DNA of 64,000 nt from VXYL01 sp963666465 (GTDB taxonomy: Bacteria; Pseudomonadota; Gammaproteobacteria; Pseudomonadales; Azotimanducaceae), in NCBI GenBank assembly GCA_963666465.1, contig OY762824.1, positions 2,108,001-2,172,000 of the forward strand. Direction: 5' to 3'. The translations under genes and the position numbers were made by a program. Below are positions 25,508 through 35,015 of this stretch, in pieces. Below the pieces are notes generated by a model. The model searched no databases. It was not told the origin of the DNA and saw only the letters and a program-made list of their open reading frames with translations. Numbering within the stretch: the first letter of the stretch is position 1; every line of letters starts with the position of its first letter.

Positions 25508-25751
25508 GGTAGTGTCTCACTTTGAATTGCCTGACGTGGCGCATGGCCGTTCGCAACCGGCGACTGCGTCGATTTGCCTGCCGGGACCACTCCGGGGGAG
25601 GGCGTCCCGCCCGTCAGGCGCGTCCTGCACATGCCGCGAAGTGCCCTGCACGCCTTGCGGCGCGATGGAGGGCGGGACGCCCTCCCCCCGAGGGACGCCC
25701 TCCATCCGGGGACGGCGTCAGACACTGCACAGGCCAAAGTGAGACACTGCC
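25508..25751. mobile_element. Family C MITE, copy 3
   Basis: 244 bp with ends GGTAGTGTCTCACTTTG and CCAAAGTGAGACACTGCC. The flanking 8-mers are GGGATGAG (25500-25507) and GGGACAAG (25752-25759), six of eight identical. The interior has GC-rich palindromes without coding sequence. Confidence 0.88.
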
Positions 25752-25815
25752 GGGACAAGCAGCGACAATTCACGGACGAGCGATCTTCACGGAGGGGCAT
25801 GGGGTGGAGCGCAGG

Positions 25816-26406
25816 ATGCAAGGACGAAAGGGCATCGTCATCGCGTGTGCGTTGGCGTGCGGGGTCTTGGCGTGGGCAGCAGACGACGGGGCGTCGGTCC
25901 CAGCCCTGCCGCTCACCGCACTCAACGGCGACGACGCCACCATCGAGCCACATGGCGTGCTTGGCGCGATGCTGATCGTCGGCTTCTCGCGGGAGTCCTC
26001 CGGGCAGACGCAGGCCTGGGGGATGCACATCGACGAGTGGGCCGCCGAGCGAGCCGGCGACGGCGCCGCGCTGCCTGCCATGCACCTGCCCTTGGCGTCT
26101 GCACGCACCGAAGACCTGCTGCCGGTGTTCAGCATCTCCGTGATCGGCGACGTGTCTCGCATGATGCGCGGCATCCTGCGGCGCATCATGAAGGGCGTGA
26201 TGCCGGAGGAGGTCGAGGGGAGCTTCTTCCTCGCCTACGAGGAGGCGGAGTCCTGGCGCGGATTGGCCGCCGTGGACGACGAGGATGCCGCCTATGTGCT
26301 CCGCATCGACGCCGAAGGAAGCATCTGCGCTCGCCATGCCGGCCCGCCGTCCGACGAAACCCTCGAGGACTTGCTCGCCGCGCCTTGCCCAATGGATGCG
26401 GACTGA
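25816..26406 (+). CDS. Exported protein, possibly thioredoxin-fold
   Basis: A 196-residue protein with a signal peptide of about 22 residues (GIVIACALACGVLAWAADD). The mature part starts with LPLTALNGDDATIEPHGV and continues GAMLIVGFSRESSGQTQAWG, resembling the beta-alpha start of thioredoxin-like redox proteins but without a CxxC. A long helix-rich middle (VSRMMRGILRRIMKGVMPEE) follows. The function is unassigned. The TGA overlaps the ATG of the mmcQ/yjbR-like gene (TGATG). The start ATG is 25816; a GTG at 25804 is also open. Confidence 0.55.
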   Translation: MQGRKGIVIACALACGVLAWAADDGASVPALPLTALNGDDATIEPHGVLGAMLIVGFSRESSGQTQAWGMHIDEWAAERAGDGAALPAMHLPLASARTEDLLPVFSISVIGDVSRMMRGILRRIMKGVMPEEVEGSFFLAYEEAESWRGLAAVDDEDAAYVLRIDAEGSICARHAGPPSDETLEDLLAAPCPMDAD

Positions 26407-27144
26407 TGGCCAGGGAGCCGGCGCCGATCAAGTTCCCGCCAGACGGGCAGTTGGCGGCGCTGTTCGCCCGCGTGGTCGAAATTGCCAAGGAGCCTTCAGC
26501 CGGGGAAGCATCCCCGAACGCTGACGCGCAAGGAAGTGCCGGCATGCCCCCGTCGCCGGAGGCGTGCTGCCATGCAAGGAGCCTTCAGCCGGGGAAGCAT
26601 CCCCGAACGCTGACGCGCAAGGAAGTGCCGGCATGCCCCCGTCGCCGGAGGCGTGCTGCCATGCAAGGAGCCTTCAGCCGGGGAAGCATCCCCGAACGCT
26701 GACGCGCAAGGAAGTGCCGGCATGCCCCCGTCGCCGGGGGCGTGCTGCCATGCAAGGAGCCTTCAGCCGGGGAAGCATCCCCGAACGCTGACGCGTAACG
26801 AAGTGCCGGCATGCCCCCATCGCTGGGGCGTGCTTCCATGCAAGTTTCCCGGCGTCGAGGAGAGCCGCAGCTACGGCACGCCGTCGCTGAAGGTGAAGCG
26901 TCGGTTCCTGCGCTCCGAGGCGGAGGGCGGCCTCGCCATCCATTGCGACATGATGGAGCGCGAGATGCTGATGCAGGCGGCACCGGAGACCTTCTACATC
27001 ACGGACCATTACGCCAGCTACCCGATGGTGCTCATCAACCTCGATACGGCGCGCTGGGAGGCCTTGCCGGACATCATCGAGCGGGCCTGGCGGATGGTGG
27101 CGACGCCGAAGCTGGTGAAGGAGTTTGAAGAGCGTTCGGGTTGA
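26406..27144 (+). pseudogene. MmcQ/YjbR-family gene split by the family A array
   Basis: The first 28 codons (PIKFPPDGQLAALFARVVEI) and the last about 100 (FPGVEESRSYGTPSLKVKRR onward, then ITDHYASYPMVLINL) join to a complete MmcQ/YjbR-like small DNA-binding-fold protein. Between codon AAG 26487 and codon AAG 26842 lie four family A units, 355 bp, which is one base more than a multiple of three, so the second half is in a different frame. The first A unit is entered in the EPSAGEAS frame. A protein could still be made from the second half only if initiation occurs inside the array. The ATG overlaps the previous stop. Confidence 0.8.
26490..26844 (+). repeat. Family A tandem array, four units, inside an mmcQ/yjbR-like gene
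   Basis: Units start at 26490, 26579, 26668 and 26757 (89, 89, 89 and 88 bp), head to tail. The insertion is bounded by CAAG at 26486-26489 and 26841-26844, which may be the target duplication. Unit length is one base short of the 90-bp form, so the frame shifts at every unit. Confidence 0.9.
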
Positions 27145-27244
27145 TGCGAGGCTCACCGTTGGAAGGACACCGTTGCGGTGATGGCGACGGGGCGCGCCAC
27201 CACACCGATGGACTCGATGCTGGCGTCCGCTCCGTGGCGGGACA

Positions 27245-27354
27245 GGGCTCCGGCGGCCGCGGGTTCGTCGCCGTCGTCCACGATGCCGTGCGGCCAGTCG
27301 ATGCCGTGCGGCCAGTCGGGCTCCGGCGGCCGCGGGTTCGTCGCCGTCGTCCAC
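27245..27354. repeat. Direct repeats upstream of the RND operon
   Basis: A 36-bp sequence starting GGCTCCGGCGGCCGCGGGTT occurs at about 27245 and 27319. Between them GATGCCGTGCGGCCAGTC is present twice in tandem (27282 and 27300). The surrounding 27145-27515 carries no gene. The repeats could be a slippage or regulatory region; nothing in them is recognisable. Confidence 0.75.
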
Positions 27355-27518
27355 CGCGGGAGCTGCCGGGCAACGGCGAGAGCGATGGCCACCCGAGCAT
27401 CCGATTCCCACGGGCGATCTCTGGCAGGGATAGGGGAGCTCTAGGGGAGTTGGCCGCGACACAACGTCTAGCGATGGGTGCTATTGTTGCCGGGTTTGGC
27501 TGAAGGGGATGCTCCTTG

Positions 27519-28688
27519 GTGTCCGCTCTGCTCGAAGGTTGGTGGCGGCGTCGCCGTCCGTTCCTCGTCAAGGCCGGGTTGCCGCTCTGCGGCTTGGCGT
27601 TGCTGTCGCTCGTGTCTGGCTGCGGGGAGGAAGCGGCGTCGGGCGGGGGAGGTGGTTGGCCCGGTGCCGGCGGCGGTCGGCCTGCTGCGCTGGTGGTCAC
27701 GGCGCCGGCAGAGGTGCGCGCCATTGCCGATGTGGTGGAGGCTGTCGGCACTACGCTGGCCAGCGAATCCGTCACGGTCACGGCCAAGGTCACCGACGCC
27801 ATTCGCCGCGTGCGCTTCGACGATGGCGACTATGTGAACGAAGGCGATGTGCTCGTCGAACTCACCAATCGGGAACAGACGGCGCTCCTGGCGGAAGCCG
27901 AAGCGAATCTCATCGACGCGCGCACCCAGCACGCGCGCCTCGAAGACCTCCTGCAGCAAGGCAGCGTGCCGGTTTCGGACGTGGACGAGGCCCGGGCGCG
28001 ACTGTCCGCCGCCACCGCCCGCCATGAGGCCATCGTCGCTCGGCTCTCCGACCGGCTGATCCGAGCGCCGTTTTCGGGCATGTTGGGATTCCGCATGGTG
28101 AGCGCCGGCACCCTCATCAGCCCCGGCATCGCCATCACCACCCTCGACGACATCTCCGTCATCAAGCTCGACTTCGCCATCCCGGAAATGCACTTCGGCG
28201 AAATGCGGCCGGGGCTGACCCTCACGGCACACAGCGTCGCCTTTCCGGATCGAGAGTTCACCGCCTCCGTCGAGACCATCTCGTCGCGCGTCAACCCGGT
28301 CACCCGCGCCGTGCCGGTGCGCGCCCTGATCGACAACTCGGAACTGCTGCTGCGTCCGGGAATGCTGATGACGGTGCGGCTCACCACCGCCAGCCACGAT
28401 GGGCTGATGGTGCCGGAGACGGCGCTGTTGCAGCGCGGCGAGGACACCTTCGTCTATACCGTCGATGAAGGCCGGGCCGCCCTGACCGCCATCGACCTCG
28501 GCATCCGTCGCGCCGGCTGGGCCGAGGCGATCGCCGGGCTGGCGGTCGGTCAGGAGGTCATCACCGAGGGAGTCATCAAGGTGCGGCCCGGCGTTCCGGT
28601 GCGGGTCGCCGGAGCGGACAACCCCGGCCCAGGTCGAGGCGGGCCACCGGGAGGAAGGCCGGGCCGGCCGGCCGCCGCAGGAGGATAG
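27519..28688 (+). CDS. RND efflux periplasmic adaptor (membrane fusion protein), lipoprotein
   Basis: A 389-residue AcrA/MexA-type adaptor. The signal and lipobox are LLSLVSGC, followed by a glycine-rich linker of about 25 residues. The barrel-sandwich/lipoyl halves are TVTAKVTDAIRRVRFDDGDY and RLIRAPFSGMLGFRMVSAGT, with a coiled-coil hairpin between them (AEANLIDARTQHARLEDLLQ). The beta-barrel and membrane-proximal domains follow. The start is GTG 27519 after GAAGGGG; a TTG at 27516 is possible. The C-terminus is a Gly/Pro-rich tail. It is 4 bp upstream of the RND permease gene. Substrates are unknown, and no TolC-type gene lies next to it. Confidence 0.88.
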   Translation: MSALLEGWWRRRRPFLVKAGLPLCGLALLSLVSGCGEEAASGGGGGWPGAGGGRPAALVVTAPAEVRAIADVVEAVGTTLASESVTVTAKVTDAIRRVRFDDGDYVNEGDVLVELTNREQTALLAEAEANLIDARTQHARLEDLLQQGSVPVSDVDEARARLSAATARHEAIVARLSDRLIRAPFSGMLGFRMVSAGTLISPGIAITTLDDISVIKLDFAIPEMHFGEMRPGLTLTAHSVAFPDREFTASVETISSRVNPVTRAVPVRALIDNSELLLRPGMLMTVRLTTASHDGLMVPETALLQRGEDTFVYTVDEGRAALTAIDLGIRRAGWAEAIAGLAVGQEVITEGVIKVRPGVPVRVAGADNPGPGRGGPPGGRPGRPAAAGG

Positions 28689-28692
28689 AGCC

Positions 28693-31600
28693 ATGTGGCT
28701 ATCCGACACATCCGTAAAGCGTCCGGTGTTCGCCACCGTCATCAGCCTGACGCTGGTGGCGTTTGGCATTCTCAGCTTCTCCGCGCTGCCGCTCAGGGAA
28801 TACCCGGACATCACCCCGCCGGTGGTGTCCATTTCCACGAGCTATCCGGGGGCGTCGGCAGACGTGGTGGAGTCTCGCGTCACCACGGTGGTGGAGAATC
28901 AGATCAGCGGCATCGCCGGCATCAAGTCCATCCGCTCGTCGAGCCAGGACGGCCGCTCCTCCATCAACATCGAGTTCGACCTGGACCGCGACATCGACGA
29001 TGCCGCCAACGACGTGCGCGACCGCGTGGCGCGGGTGAACCGCTCGCTGCCGGAGGATGTGGACCCACCGGAGGTGCGCAAGCAGGATTCAGACGCCCGC
29101 CCGGTGATGTACATCAACGTCGTGAGCGAGAACCTCTCGCGCATGGACCTCACCGACTACACGGAGCGCTACATCGGCGACCGGTTTGCCGTCATTCCCG
29201 GCGTTGCCAACGCCAGCGTCTTCGGCGCGCGGCCAGCGATGCGAGTGTGGATCGACCGGCTGGCGCTGGCGGCGCGCAACCTCACCGTCAACGATATTGA
29301 AGCGGCGCTCAGGCGAGAGAATCTGGAACTTCCCGCTGGGCGCATCGAGACGCTGAACCGCGAGCTCACCGTCCGGGTTGCTCGCGGCTTCGAGACCCAG
29401 GGCGATTTCGAGCGCCTCGTCATCACGCGGGGCGACGATGGTCATCTGGTGCGCTTGGGCGAGGTGGCGCGGGTAGAGGTGGCGCCCCGGGACCACCGCG
29501 CCATCTATCGCGCCAACGGCCTGCCCACCGTCAGCATCGGCATCATCAAGCAGTCCACGGCCAACACCCTCGAAACCCTGGAGCAGGTGAAGGCGGAACT
29601 CGACAAGCTGAACGAGACCTTGCCCGAACACATCACGCTTTCCACCGGCTCGGACGACTCGGTGTTCATCCGCGAGGCCATCAACTCGGTCTATGCCACC
29701 ATCGCCATCACCATCGCCCTGGTGAGCCTCGTGATCCTCGCCTTTCTCGGCTCGCTGAGGACGATGGTGATCCCGGCGGTGACCATTCCGGTATGCCTCG
29801 TCTCCGCCTTCATTGCCCTCGCGGCGTTCGGCTTCACGGTGAACCTCATCACGCTGCTGGCGCTGGTGCTCGCCATTGGCCTCGTGGTGGACGACGCTAT
29901 CGTCGTGCTGGAGAACATCCACCGGCGCATCGAGGAGGGCGAGCCGCCACTTCTTGCCGCCTACAACGGCTCGCGTCAGGTGGCGTTCGCGGTCATCGCC
30001 ACCACAGCGGTGCTGGTGGCGGTGTTCACGCCGATCATGTTCCTCACCGACAACATCGGCGTCATCTTCGGCGAACTGGCGGTGACCATCGCCGCCGCAG
30101 TGGTGTTCTCCAGCGTGCTGGCGCTGTCGTTGACTCCCGCCATGTGCGCCAAGCTGCTGCGCAAATCCTCCGGCGAGAACATCGTCACACGGGGAATCGA
30201 GCGCGGCTTCGCGGCGCTGCGGCGCGGCTACACGGCGGTGCTGCGCGTGCTCATCCGGCACAGTTGGACGGCGGTGGTGGTGGCTGCGGGGACCTTGGGC
30301 GCAGCGTGGTTCCTGCTGCAGAAGGTGCCGCAGGAGTACGCACCGGCGGAAGATCAGGGCGCATTCATGGCGATGTTCTCCGGCGCCGAGGGCATGGGCA
30401 TCGAGCGCATGAAGCAGGAGGCCATGAAGCTCGAGATGCCGGCCATGCAGATGGTTCGCGAGGGCATTGCCGACGTGGTGGTGATGGCGGTGCCGGGCTG
30501 GGGCGGAAGCTCCTCCAACAGCGGCGTCATCATGGTGACGATGGGGCCGTGGCAGGATCGCGACGTCACCACCGCCGAAGCGCAGGGGCGGATCAACAGA
30601 CAGTGGCAGACGATTCCGGGCGTGCGCGCCTTCGCCTTCATGCGCTCAGGGCTGTCGCGGCGCGGCGGCGGGCAACCGGTGCAGTTTGTGCTCGGCGGAC
30701 CGGATTACGAGACGCTGGCCGAGTGGCGCGACCAGATCCTGAATCGGGCGCGGGAGTTCCCCGGTCTCGTGCGCCTCGACAGCGATCTCAAGGAGACGCA
30801 GCCGCAGGCCATCGTTCGCATCGACAAGAATCGCGCCGCCGAGCTCGGCATTTCGGTGCAGAACATCGGCCGCACCCTCTCCACCATGATGAGCGAGCAG
30901 CGCATCACCACCTATGTAAAAGATGGCGAGGAGTACGACGTGATCCTGCAGGCGCAGGACGATCAGCGTGCCTCGGCGCAGGACCTCACCAACGTCTATG
31001 TGCGCTCCGAACGCAGCGGAGAACTCGTGCCGCTTGCGAACCTGATCGAAGTGCGCGAACGCGCGGGGCCGGGCCGGCTCAACCGCTACAACCGCTTGCG
31101 TTCGGTGACGCTCTCGGCGAGCCTGGCGCCTGGCGTCGCGCTCGGCGATGCGCTCGGCTTCCTCGAACAGGTGGTGCGGGAGTCGTTCCCGGACGAGGCA
31201 CAGATCGACTACCAGGGCGAGTCGCTCGAATACAAGGAAGCGAGCGGCAGCCTCGCGTTCACGGTGGGCATTGCGCTCTTGATCGTCTTCCTTGTGCTGG
31301 CGGCGCAGTTCGAGAGCTTCATCCATCCGCTGGTGATTCTGGTGACGGTGCCGCTGGCCATCAGCGGGGCGCTGCTGGGGCTGTTCCTCACCGACTCGAC
31401 GCTCAACATCTATAGTCAGATCGGCATGGTGATGCTGATCGGCATCGCCGCCAAGAACGGCGTGCTGTTCGTCGAGTTCATCAACCAGATGCGCGACCAG
31501 GGCCATGACTTCGAGGACGCCATCGTCCATGCCTCCGGCATCCGCCTGCGCCCGGTCATCATGACCACCATCTCCACCGTCATGGGCTCGATCCCGCTGA

Positions 31601-31848
31601 TCCTCGCCACCGGCGCTGGCTCGGAAAGCCGAACCGTGCTCGGCATCGTGGTGTTCTCCGGCGTTTCGCTCGCCACCTTCCTGACGCTATTCGTGGTGCC
31701 GAGCTTCTACGCGCTGCTGGCCCGCCGCAGCGGCTCCCCCCAGGCGGTTGCCCGCACGCTGGAACGCCTGATGTCCGCCACCCGTCGCGAAGCGACTTCC
31801 CCCAAGGAGCCTTCAGCCGGGGAAGCATCCCCGACCGCTGACGCGTAA
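28693..31848 (+). CDS. RND efflux transporter permease with family A-derived C-terminus
   Basis: A 1051-residue AcrB/MexF-type pump. It starts MWLSDTSVKRPVFATVISLT, has the TM4 proton-relay acids in LAIGLVVDDAIVVLENIHR, the porter-domain NAEDQGAF-like PAEDQGAFMAMF and the TM10-12 block GIAAKNGVLFVEFINQMR. After TM12 (FVVPSFYALLARRSG) the chain runs in frame into a family A repeat at 31807, adding EPSAGEASPTADA before a TAA inside the repeat. The original stop has therefore been replaced. It forms an operon with the adaptor 4 bp upstream. Confidence 0.92.
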   Translation: MWLSDTSVKRPVFATVISLTLVAFGILSFSALPLREYPDITPPVVSISTSYPGASADVVESRVTTVVENQISGIAGIKSIRSSSQDGRSSINIEFDLDRDIDDAANDVRDRVARVNRSLPEDVDPPEVRKQDSDARPVMYINVVSENLSRMDLTDYTERYIGDRFAVIPGVANASVFGARPAMRVWIDRLALAARNLTVNDIEAALRRENLELPAGRIETLNRELTVRVARGFETQGDFERLVITRGDDGHLVRLGEVARVEVAPRDHRAIYRANGLPTVSIGIIKQSTANTLETLEQVKAELDKLNETLPEHITLSTGSDDSVFIREAINSVYATIAITIALVSLVILAFLGSLRTMVIPAVTIPVCLVSAFIALAAFGFTVNLITLLALVLAIGLVVDDAIVVLENIHRRIEEGEPPLLAAYNGSRQVAFAVIATTAVLVAVFTPIMFLTDNIGVIFGELAVTIAAAVVFSSVLALSLTPAMCAKLLRKSSGENIVTRGIERGFAALRRGYTAVLRVLIRHSWTAVVVAAGTLGAAWFLLQKVPQEYAPAEDQGAFMAMFSGAEGMGIERMKQEAMKLEMPAMQMVREGIADVVVMAVPGWGGSSSNSGVIMVTMGPWQDRDVTTAEAQGRINRQWQTIPGVRAFAFMRSGLSRRGGGQPVQFVLGGPDYETLAEWRDQILNRAREFPGLVRLDSDLKETQPQAIVRIDKNRAAELGISVQNIGRTLSTMMSEQRITTYVKDGEEYDVILQAQDDQRASAQDLTNVYVRSERSGELVPLANLIEVRERAGPGRLNRYNRLRSVTLSASLAPGVALGDALGFLEQVVRESFPDEAQIDYQGESLEYKEASGSLAFTVGIALLIVFLVLAAQFESFIHPLVILVTVPLAISGALLGLFLTDSTLNIYSQIGMVMLIGIAAKNGVLFVEFINQMRDQGHDFEDAIVHASGIRLRPVIMTTISTVMGSIPLILATGAGSESRTVLGIVVFSGVSLATFLTLFVVPSFYALLARRSGSPQAVARTLERLMSATRREATSPKEPSAGEASPTADA

Positions 31849-31896
31849 GGCAGTGCCGGCAATTCCCCCATCGCTGGGGGCGTACTCCCATGCAAG
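31807..31896 (+). repeat. Family A repeat, single unit, at the 3' end of the RND gene
   Basis: A 90-bp copy from GAGCCTTCAGCC to CATGCAAG. CAAG precedes it (31803-31806) and is also its last four bases. It is in the RND gene frame, and a CGCGTAA variant inside the unit provides the stop. Confidence 0.9.
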
Positions 31897-31929
31897 GGAG
31901 TGGCGCCGTAGGCGCGTAGCGCAGGGCTC

Positions 31930-31972
31930 TCCCATCACTCCCCCTTGGGGGGAAGTCGAAGGCTCCGAAGGG
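31930..31972. repeat. Family F hairpin repeat, copy 2
   Basis: CCCATCACTCCCCCTTGGGG followed by a GGAAGTCGAAGGCTCCGAAG arm. It lies between the convergent RND and rne genes and may terminate transcription. Confidence 0.45.
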
Positions 31973-32081
31973 ACGCGCCTTCGGCCGTCTTGGGCGCACA
32001 CCCTGCGGGCGCGTCGGCGAGATGCCCTCCTACAGGGCGGCCCGCGCCAAGCTCACCGAACCCAAGCCCGACTCGCCTCGA

Positions 32082-35015
32082 CTACGGCGTGTTGCCGGCG
32101 CCAGCCTGGCGTCGCTTGATCTCCCTTGGGTCGTTCAGGGCTCGGCCCCGAGCGGGTTGAGGTGCAGGGGCGGCCTCCTCGGCGGAAGGGGGCTCTGCCC
32201 CGGCTGGCGCGGCAGCCGTCGCTTCGGCCTCCTGCCTGGGCGCCGGTTCCGGCGCTGCAGCCGGCTGCTCTGGCGCCACCTCGGCCTTGGCCACCGGTTC
32301 GTCGGGCCTCGGCTTCGGCTGCTCCTCCGTTGCCGTCGGTTCGGCTAGCTGCGGCTTGGCTGCCACTTCGGCCTTCGACTCTGGCTCAGTGATGCTCGCT
32401 TCCGCATCCGGCCTCGCTTCGGCGGCTGTCGTCGCCGCGGCGGTGGACTCGCTGCCTTCATCGGCTCGGGGCCTTGCCCGTCTGGCGCGGGGATCGTTGC
32501 TGGCGCGGGTGCGAGGACGCGCCGGGGCCGGAGGCTTCGGTTCTGGCGTTGCTTCGGCGACTTGGGTTGCCGCCGGCTCAGGCTGGCCTCGTTCGTCCGC
32601 AGTAGTCGTGGCCGCCCGTGACGCGGCGACATCCGGCTCCGGAGCTGCGGCAGCCTGCTTCGGCTCCCCTGCCGGTTTCGCCGCCGCGTCCGATGGCGCG
32701 GACTCCTGCCCTACGGTGGAGCGATCCCGGCGCGGCTTGCGACGACTTTGAGCCACGTTCGGCGCTTCGCGGTTCGAGTCCGCGCGGCGCAGCTCGCGTG
32801 CCGCCGTCTCGTTGCGGCCACTGCTGGCCTCGGTCTGCGCGTCGGCGCTTGCGCCGCCACGCGAATCATCGTTGCGGCGGCGACCGCCCCGGCGGCGTCG
32901 GCCGCCGGAGTCCCGCGTGTCGTCCTGGGCTTCGCGCGCAACGTCGCCGGGTTGCGAGTCGGCGCGTGCGTCGCGACCGCGGGATGTCCCGCCCTCGCCT
33001 CGGCTGCGCGTCGGTTCGCGGCCCTCGCCACGGCCGCTGCGCGCGGAGTCGTCGCGCTGGCGGCGACTGCGGCCCTGCCCTTCCGCGCGCGCCGCATTGC
33101 CACGCCCGTTGCGCGCTTCGCCGCTCCTACGGTCGGCTTGGCCACTCTGGCCCCCTTGCCTTCGCGGACGGCGGCGGTCATCGCCAGAATCCCGGCGTTG
33201 GCGCTGTTGCGCGGAACGGGTCTCCTGAGGCGTCGGCGTTGGCGCATCGGCCGGTGTCGTCCCGCCGAACAGCTTGCGCACGATGCCAAACAGGCCCGGC
33301 TTGCCTTCGCCTGTAGCCGCAGACTCCTGCACCCTGGCCGCAGACTCCTGCACCCTGGCCGCGGGCGCTGCCGGCTTGGCGCTGACCGGCGAGACCGGTG
33401 CCACGGGTGCCGCCAGCGCCCGCGCGGGACGTGCATCCCGCGCCGGCATGTCTGTCTCGACATGCACTTCCGCCAGCTCGTAGCTGAGCACATTGGCTTC
33501 GGCTTCGGCGTTGTCCTCGCGGATGCGCTGGATGTCGTAGTGCGGGGTTTCGAGATGCGCCGCCGGCACGATCACCACATGGGTCTCGGTGCGGGTTTCG
33601 ATCTCCGCCACTTCGCAGCGCTTCTCGTTCAAGAGATATGCGGCGGTGTTGGTGGGCACCAGTGCCCGGACGATGGAACTGCGTTCCTTCAGGCACTCCT
33701 CCTCCACCACGCGCAGGATGGTCAGCGCCAGCGAGCGGATGTCGCGAATGCGCCCCTGGCCGTTGCAGCGGGGGCAGACCTCGGTGGTGAGTTCGTCCAG
33801 CGAAGGTCGGATGCGCTGGCGCGACATCTCCATGAGGCCGAAGCGCGAGATGCGCCCCACCTGCACCCGCGCCCGGTCCGCCTCCAGCGCCTCGCGCATC
33901 TTCGTTTCCACGGCGCGCTGGCTGCGGGGCGCCACCATGTCGATGAAGTCGATGACGATGAGGCCACCCACATCGCGCAGCCGGAGCTGCCGAGCCACCT
34001 CTTCGGCGGCTTCCAGGTTGATGTTGAGCGCCGTTTCCTCGATGTCCGCGCCCCTGGTGGCGCGCGCCGAGTTGATGTCGATGGACACCAGCGCCTCGGT
34101 GGGATCGATCACCACGGAAGCGCCGGACGGCAGCCGCACCTCGCGCTGGAATGCCGTCTCGATCTGGCTTTCGATCTGGTAGCGGCTGAACAGCGGCACC
34201 GCATCGTTGTAGCGCTTGATGCGGCCCAGGAAGTTCGGCATCACCTGTTCGGTGAAGTCCCGCGCCTGGTCATAGGCGTCGTCGTCGTCGATCAGCACTT
34301 CGCTCACGTCCTGGCGCAGGCAATCGCGCAGGGCGCGGACGATGACGGTGTTTTCCTGATACAGAAGCGCCGGGCCGCGCCGCTTGCCAGCCTCGACGAT
34401 GGCCTCGTTCAGTTGCAGCAGGTAGTCGAGATCCGCCTGCAGCTCCTCGGCGCCGCGGCCGATGCCGGCGGTGCGGACGATCACGCCCATGTCAGGGGGA
34501 ATGTCGAGCCCCGAAAGGCTCTGGCGCAGGGCCTCGCGCTCCTCCCCCTCGATGCGCCGCGAGATGCCTCCGGCGCGAGGGTTGTTGGGCATGAGCACGA
34601 GGTAGCGGGCGGCGAGACTCGGGAAGGTGGTGAGAGCCGCGCCCTTGTTGCCGCGTTCCTCCTTCTCCACCTGGACGATCAGCTCCTGGCCCACGCTCAC
34701 CGCATCGGCGATGGAGTTGCGGCCATTGCGGCCATTGCGGCCGTCGTCGCGCTCCTGGCCGCCCCTCCTGTCGCCACCGCGGTGGTAGCTGCGGGCGATC
34801 TCCTTGAAGGGAAGGAAGCCATGCCGCTCGCCGCCGAAGTCCACAAAGGCGGCTTCAAGGCTCGGTTCGACGCGGTTGATGCGGCCCTTGTAGATGTTCC
34901 CCTTCTTTTGCTCGAGGGAATGGTTGTCGATATCGAGGTCGTAGAGCTTCTGCCCATCGACCATGGCGACGCGCACCTCTTCGGGCTGCGTCGCGTTCAC
35001 AAGCATGCGTTTCAT
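32082..35015 (-). CDS. rne: Ribonuclease E
   Basis: The main mRNA-decay endonuclease and degradosome scaffold, 977 residues from the ATG at 35015 (MKRMLVNATQPEEVRVAM, matching E. coli RNase E). The S1 domain NIYKGRINRVEPSLEAAFVD carries an unusual Gly/Arg/Asn insertion (RGGDRRGGQERDDGRNGRNG). The catalytic DNase I-like domain has ALVSIDINSARAT and GLIVIDFIDM with the metal-binding Asp residues, and the zinc link is CPRCNGQG. From about residue 530 on, the protein is a low-complexity Arg/Pro/Ala scaffold, including a doubled ARVQESA at 33324-33365. It is divergent from rluC, as in E. coli. Confidence 0.93.
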   Translation of the reverse strand: MKRMLVNATQPEEVRVAMVDGQKLYDLDIDNHSLEQKKGNIYKGRINRVEPSLEAAFVDFGGERHGFLPFKEIARSYHRGGDRRGGQERDDGRNGRNGRNSIADAVSVGQELIVQVEKEERGNKGAALTTFPSLAARYLVLMPNNPRAGGISRRIEGEEREALRQSLSGLDIPPDMGVIVRTAGIGRGAEELQADLDYLLQLNEAIVEAGKRRGPALLYQENTVIVRALRDCLRQDVSEVLIDDDDAYDQARDFTEQVMPNFLGRIKRYNDAVPLFSRYQIESQIETAFQREVRLPSGASVVIDPTEALVSIDINSARATRGADIEETALNINLEAAEEVARQLRLRDVGGLIVIDFIDMVAPRSQRAVETKMREALEADRARVQVGRISRFGLMEMSRQRIRPSLDELTTEVCPRCNGQGRIRDIRSLALTILRVVEEECLKERSSIVRALVPTNTAAYLLNEKRCEVAEIETRTETHVVIVPAAHLETPHYDIQRIREDNAEAEANVLSYELAEVHVETDMPARDARPARALAAPVAPVSPVSAKPAAPAARVQESAARVQESAATGEGKPGLFGIVRKLFGGTTPADAPTPTPQETRSAQQRQRRDSGDDRRRPRRQGGQSGQADRRSGEARNGRGNAARAEGQGRSRRQRDDSARSGRGEGREPTRSRGEGGTSRGRDARADSQPGDVAREAQDDTRDSGGRRRRGGRRRNDDSRGGASADAQTEASSGRNETAARELRRADSNREAPNVAQSRRKPRRDRSTVGQESAPSDAAAKPAGEPKQAAAAPEPDVAASRAATTTADERGQPEPAATQVAEATPEPKPPAPARPRTRASNDPRARRARPRADEGSESTAAATTAAEARPDAEASITEPESKAEVAAKPQLAEPTATEEQPKPRPDEPVAKAEVAPEQPAAAPEPAPRQEAEATAAAPAGAEPPSAEEAAPAPQPARGRALNDPREIKRRQAGAGNTP

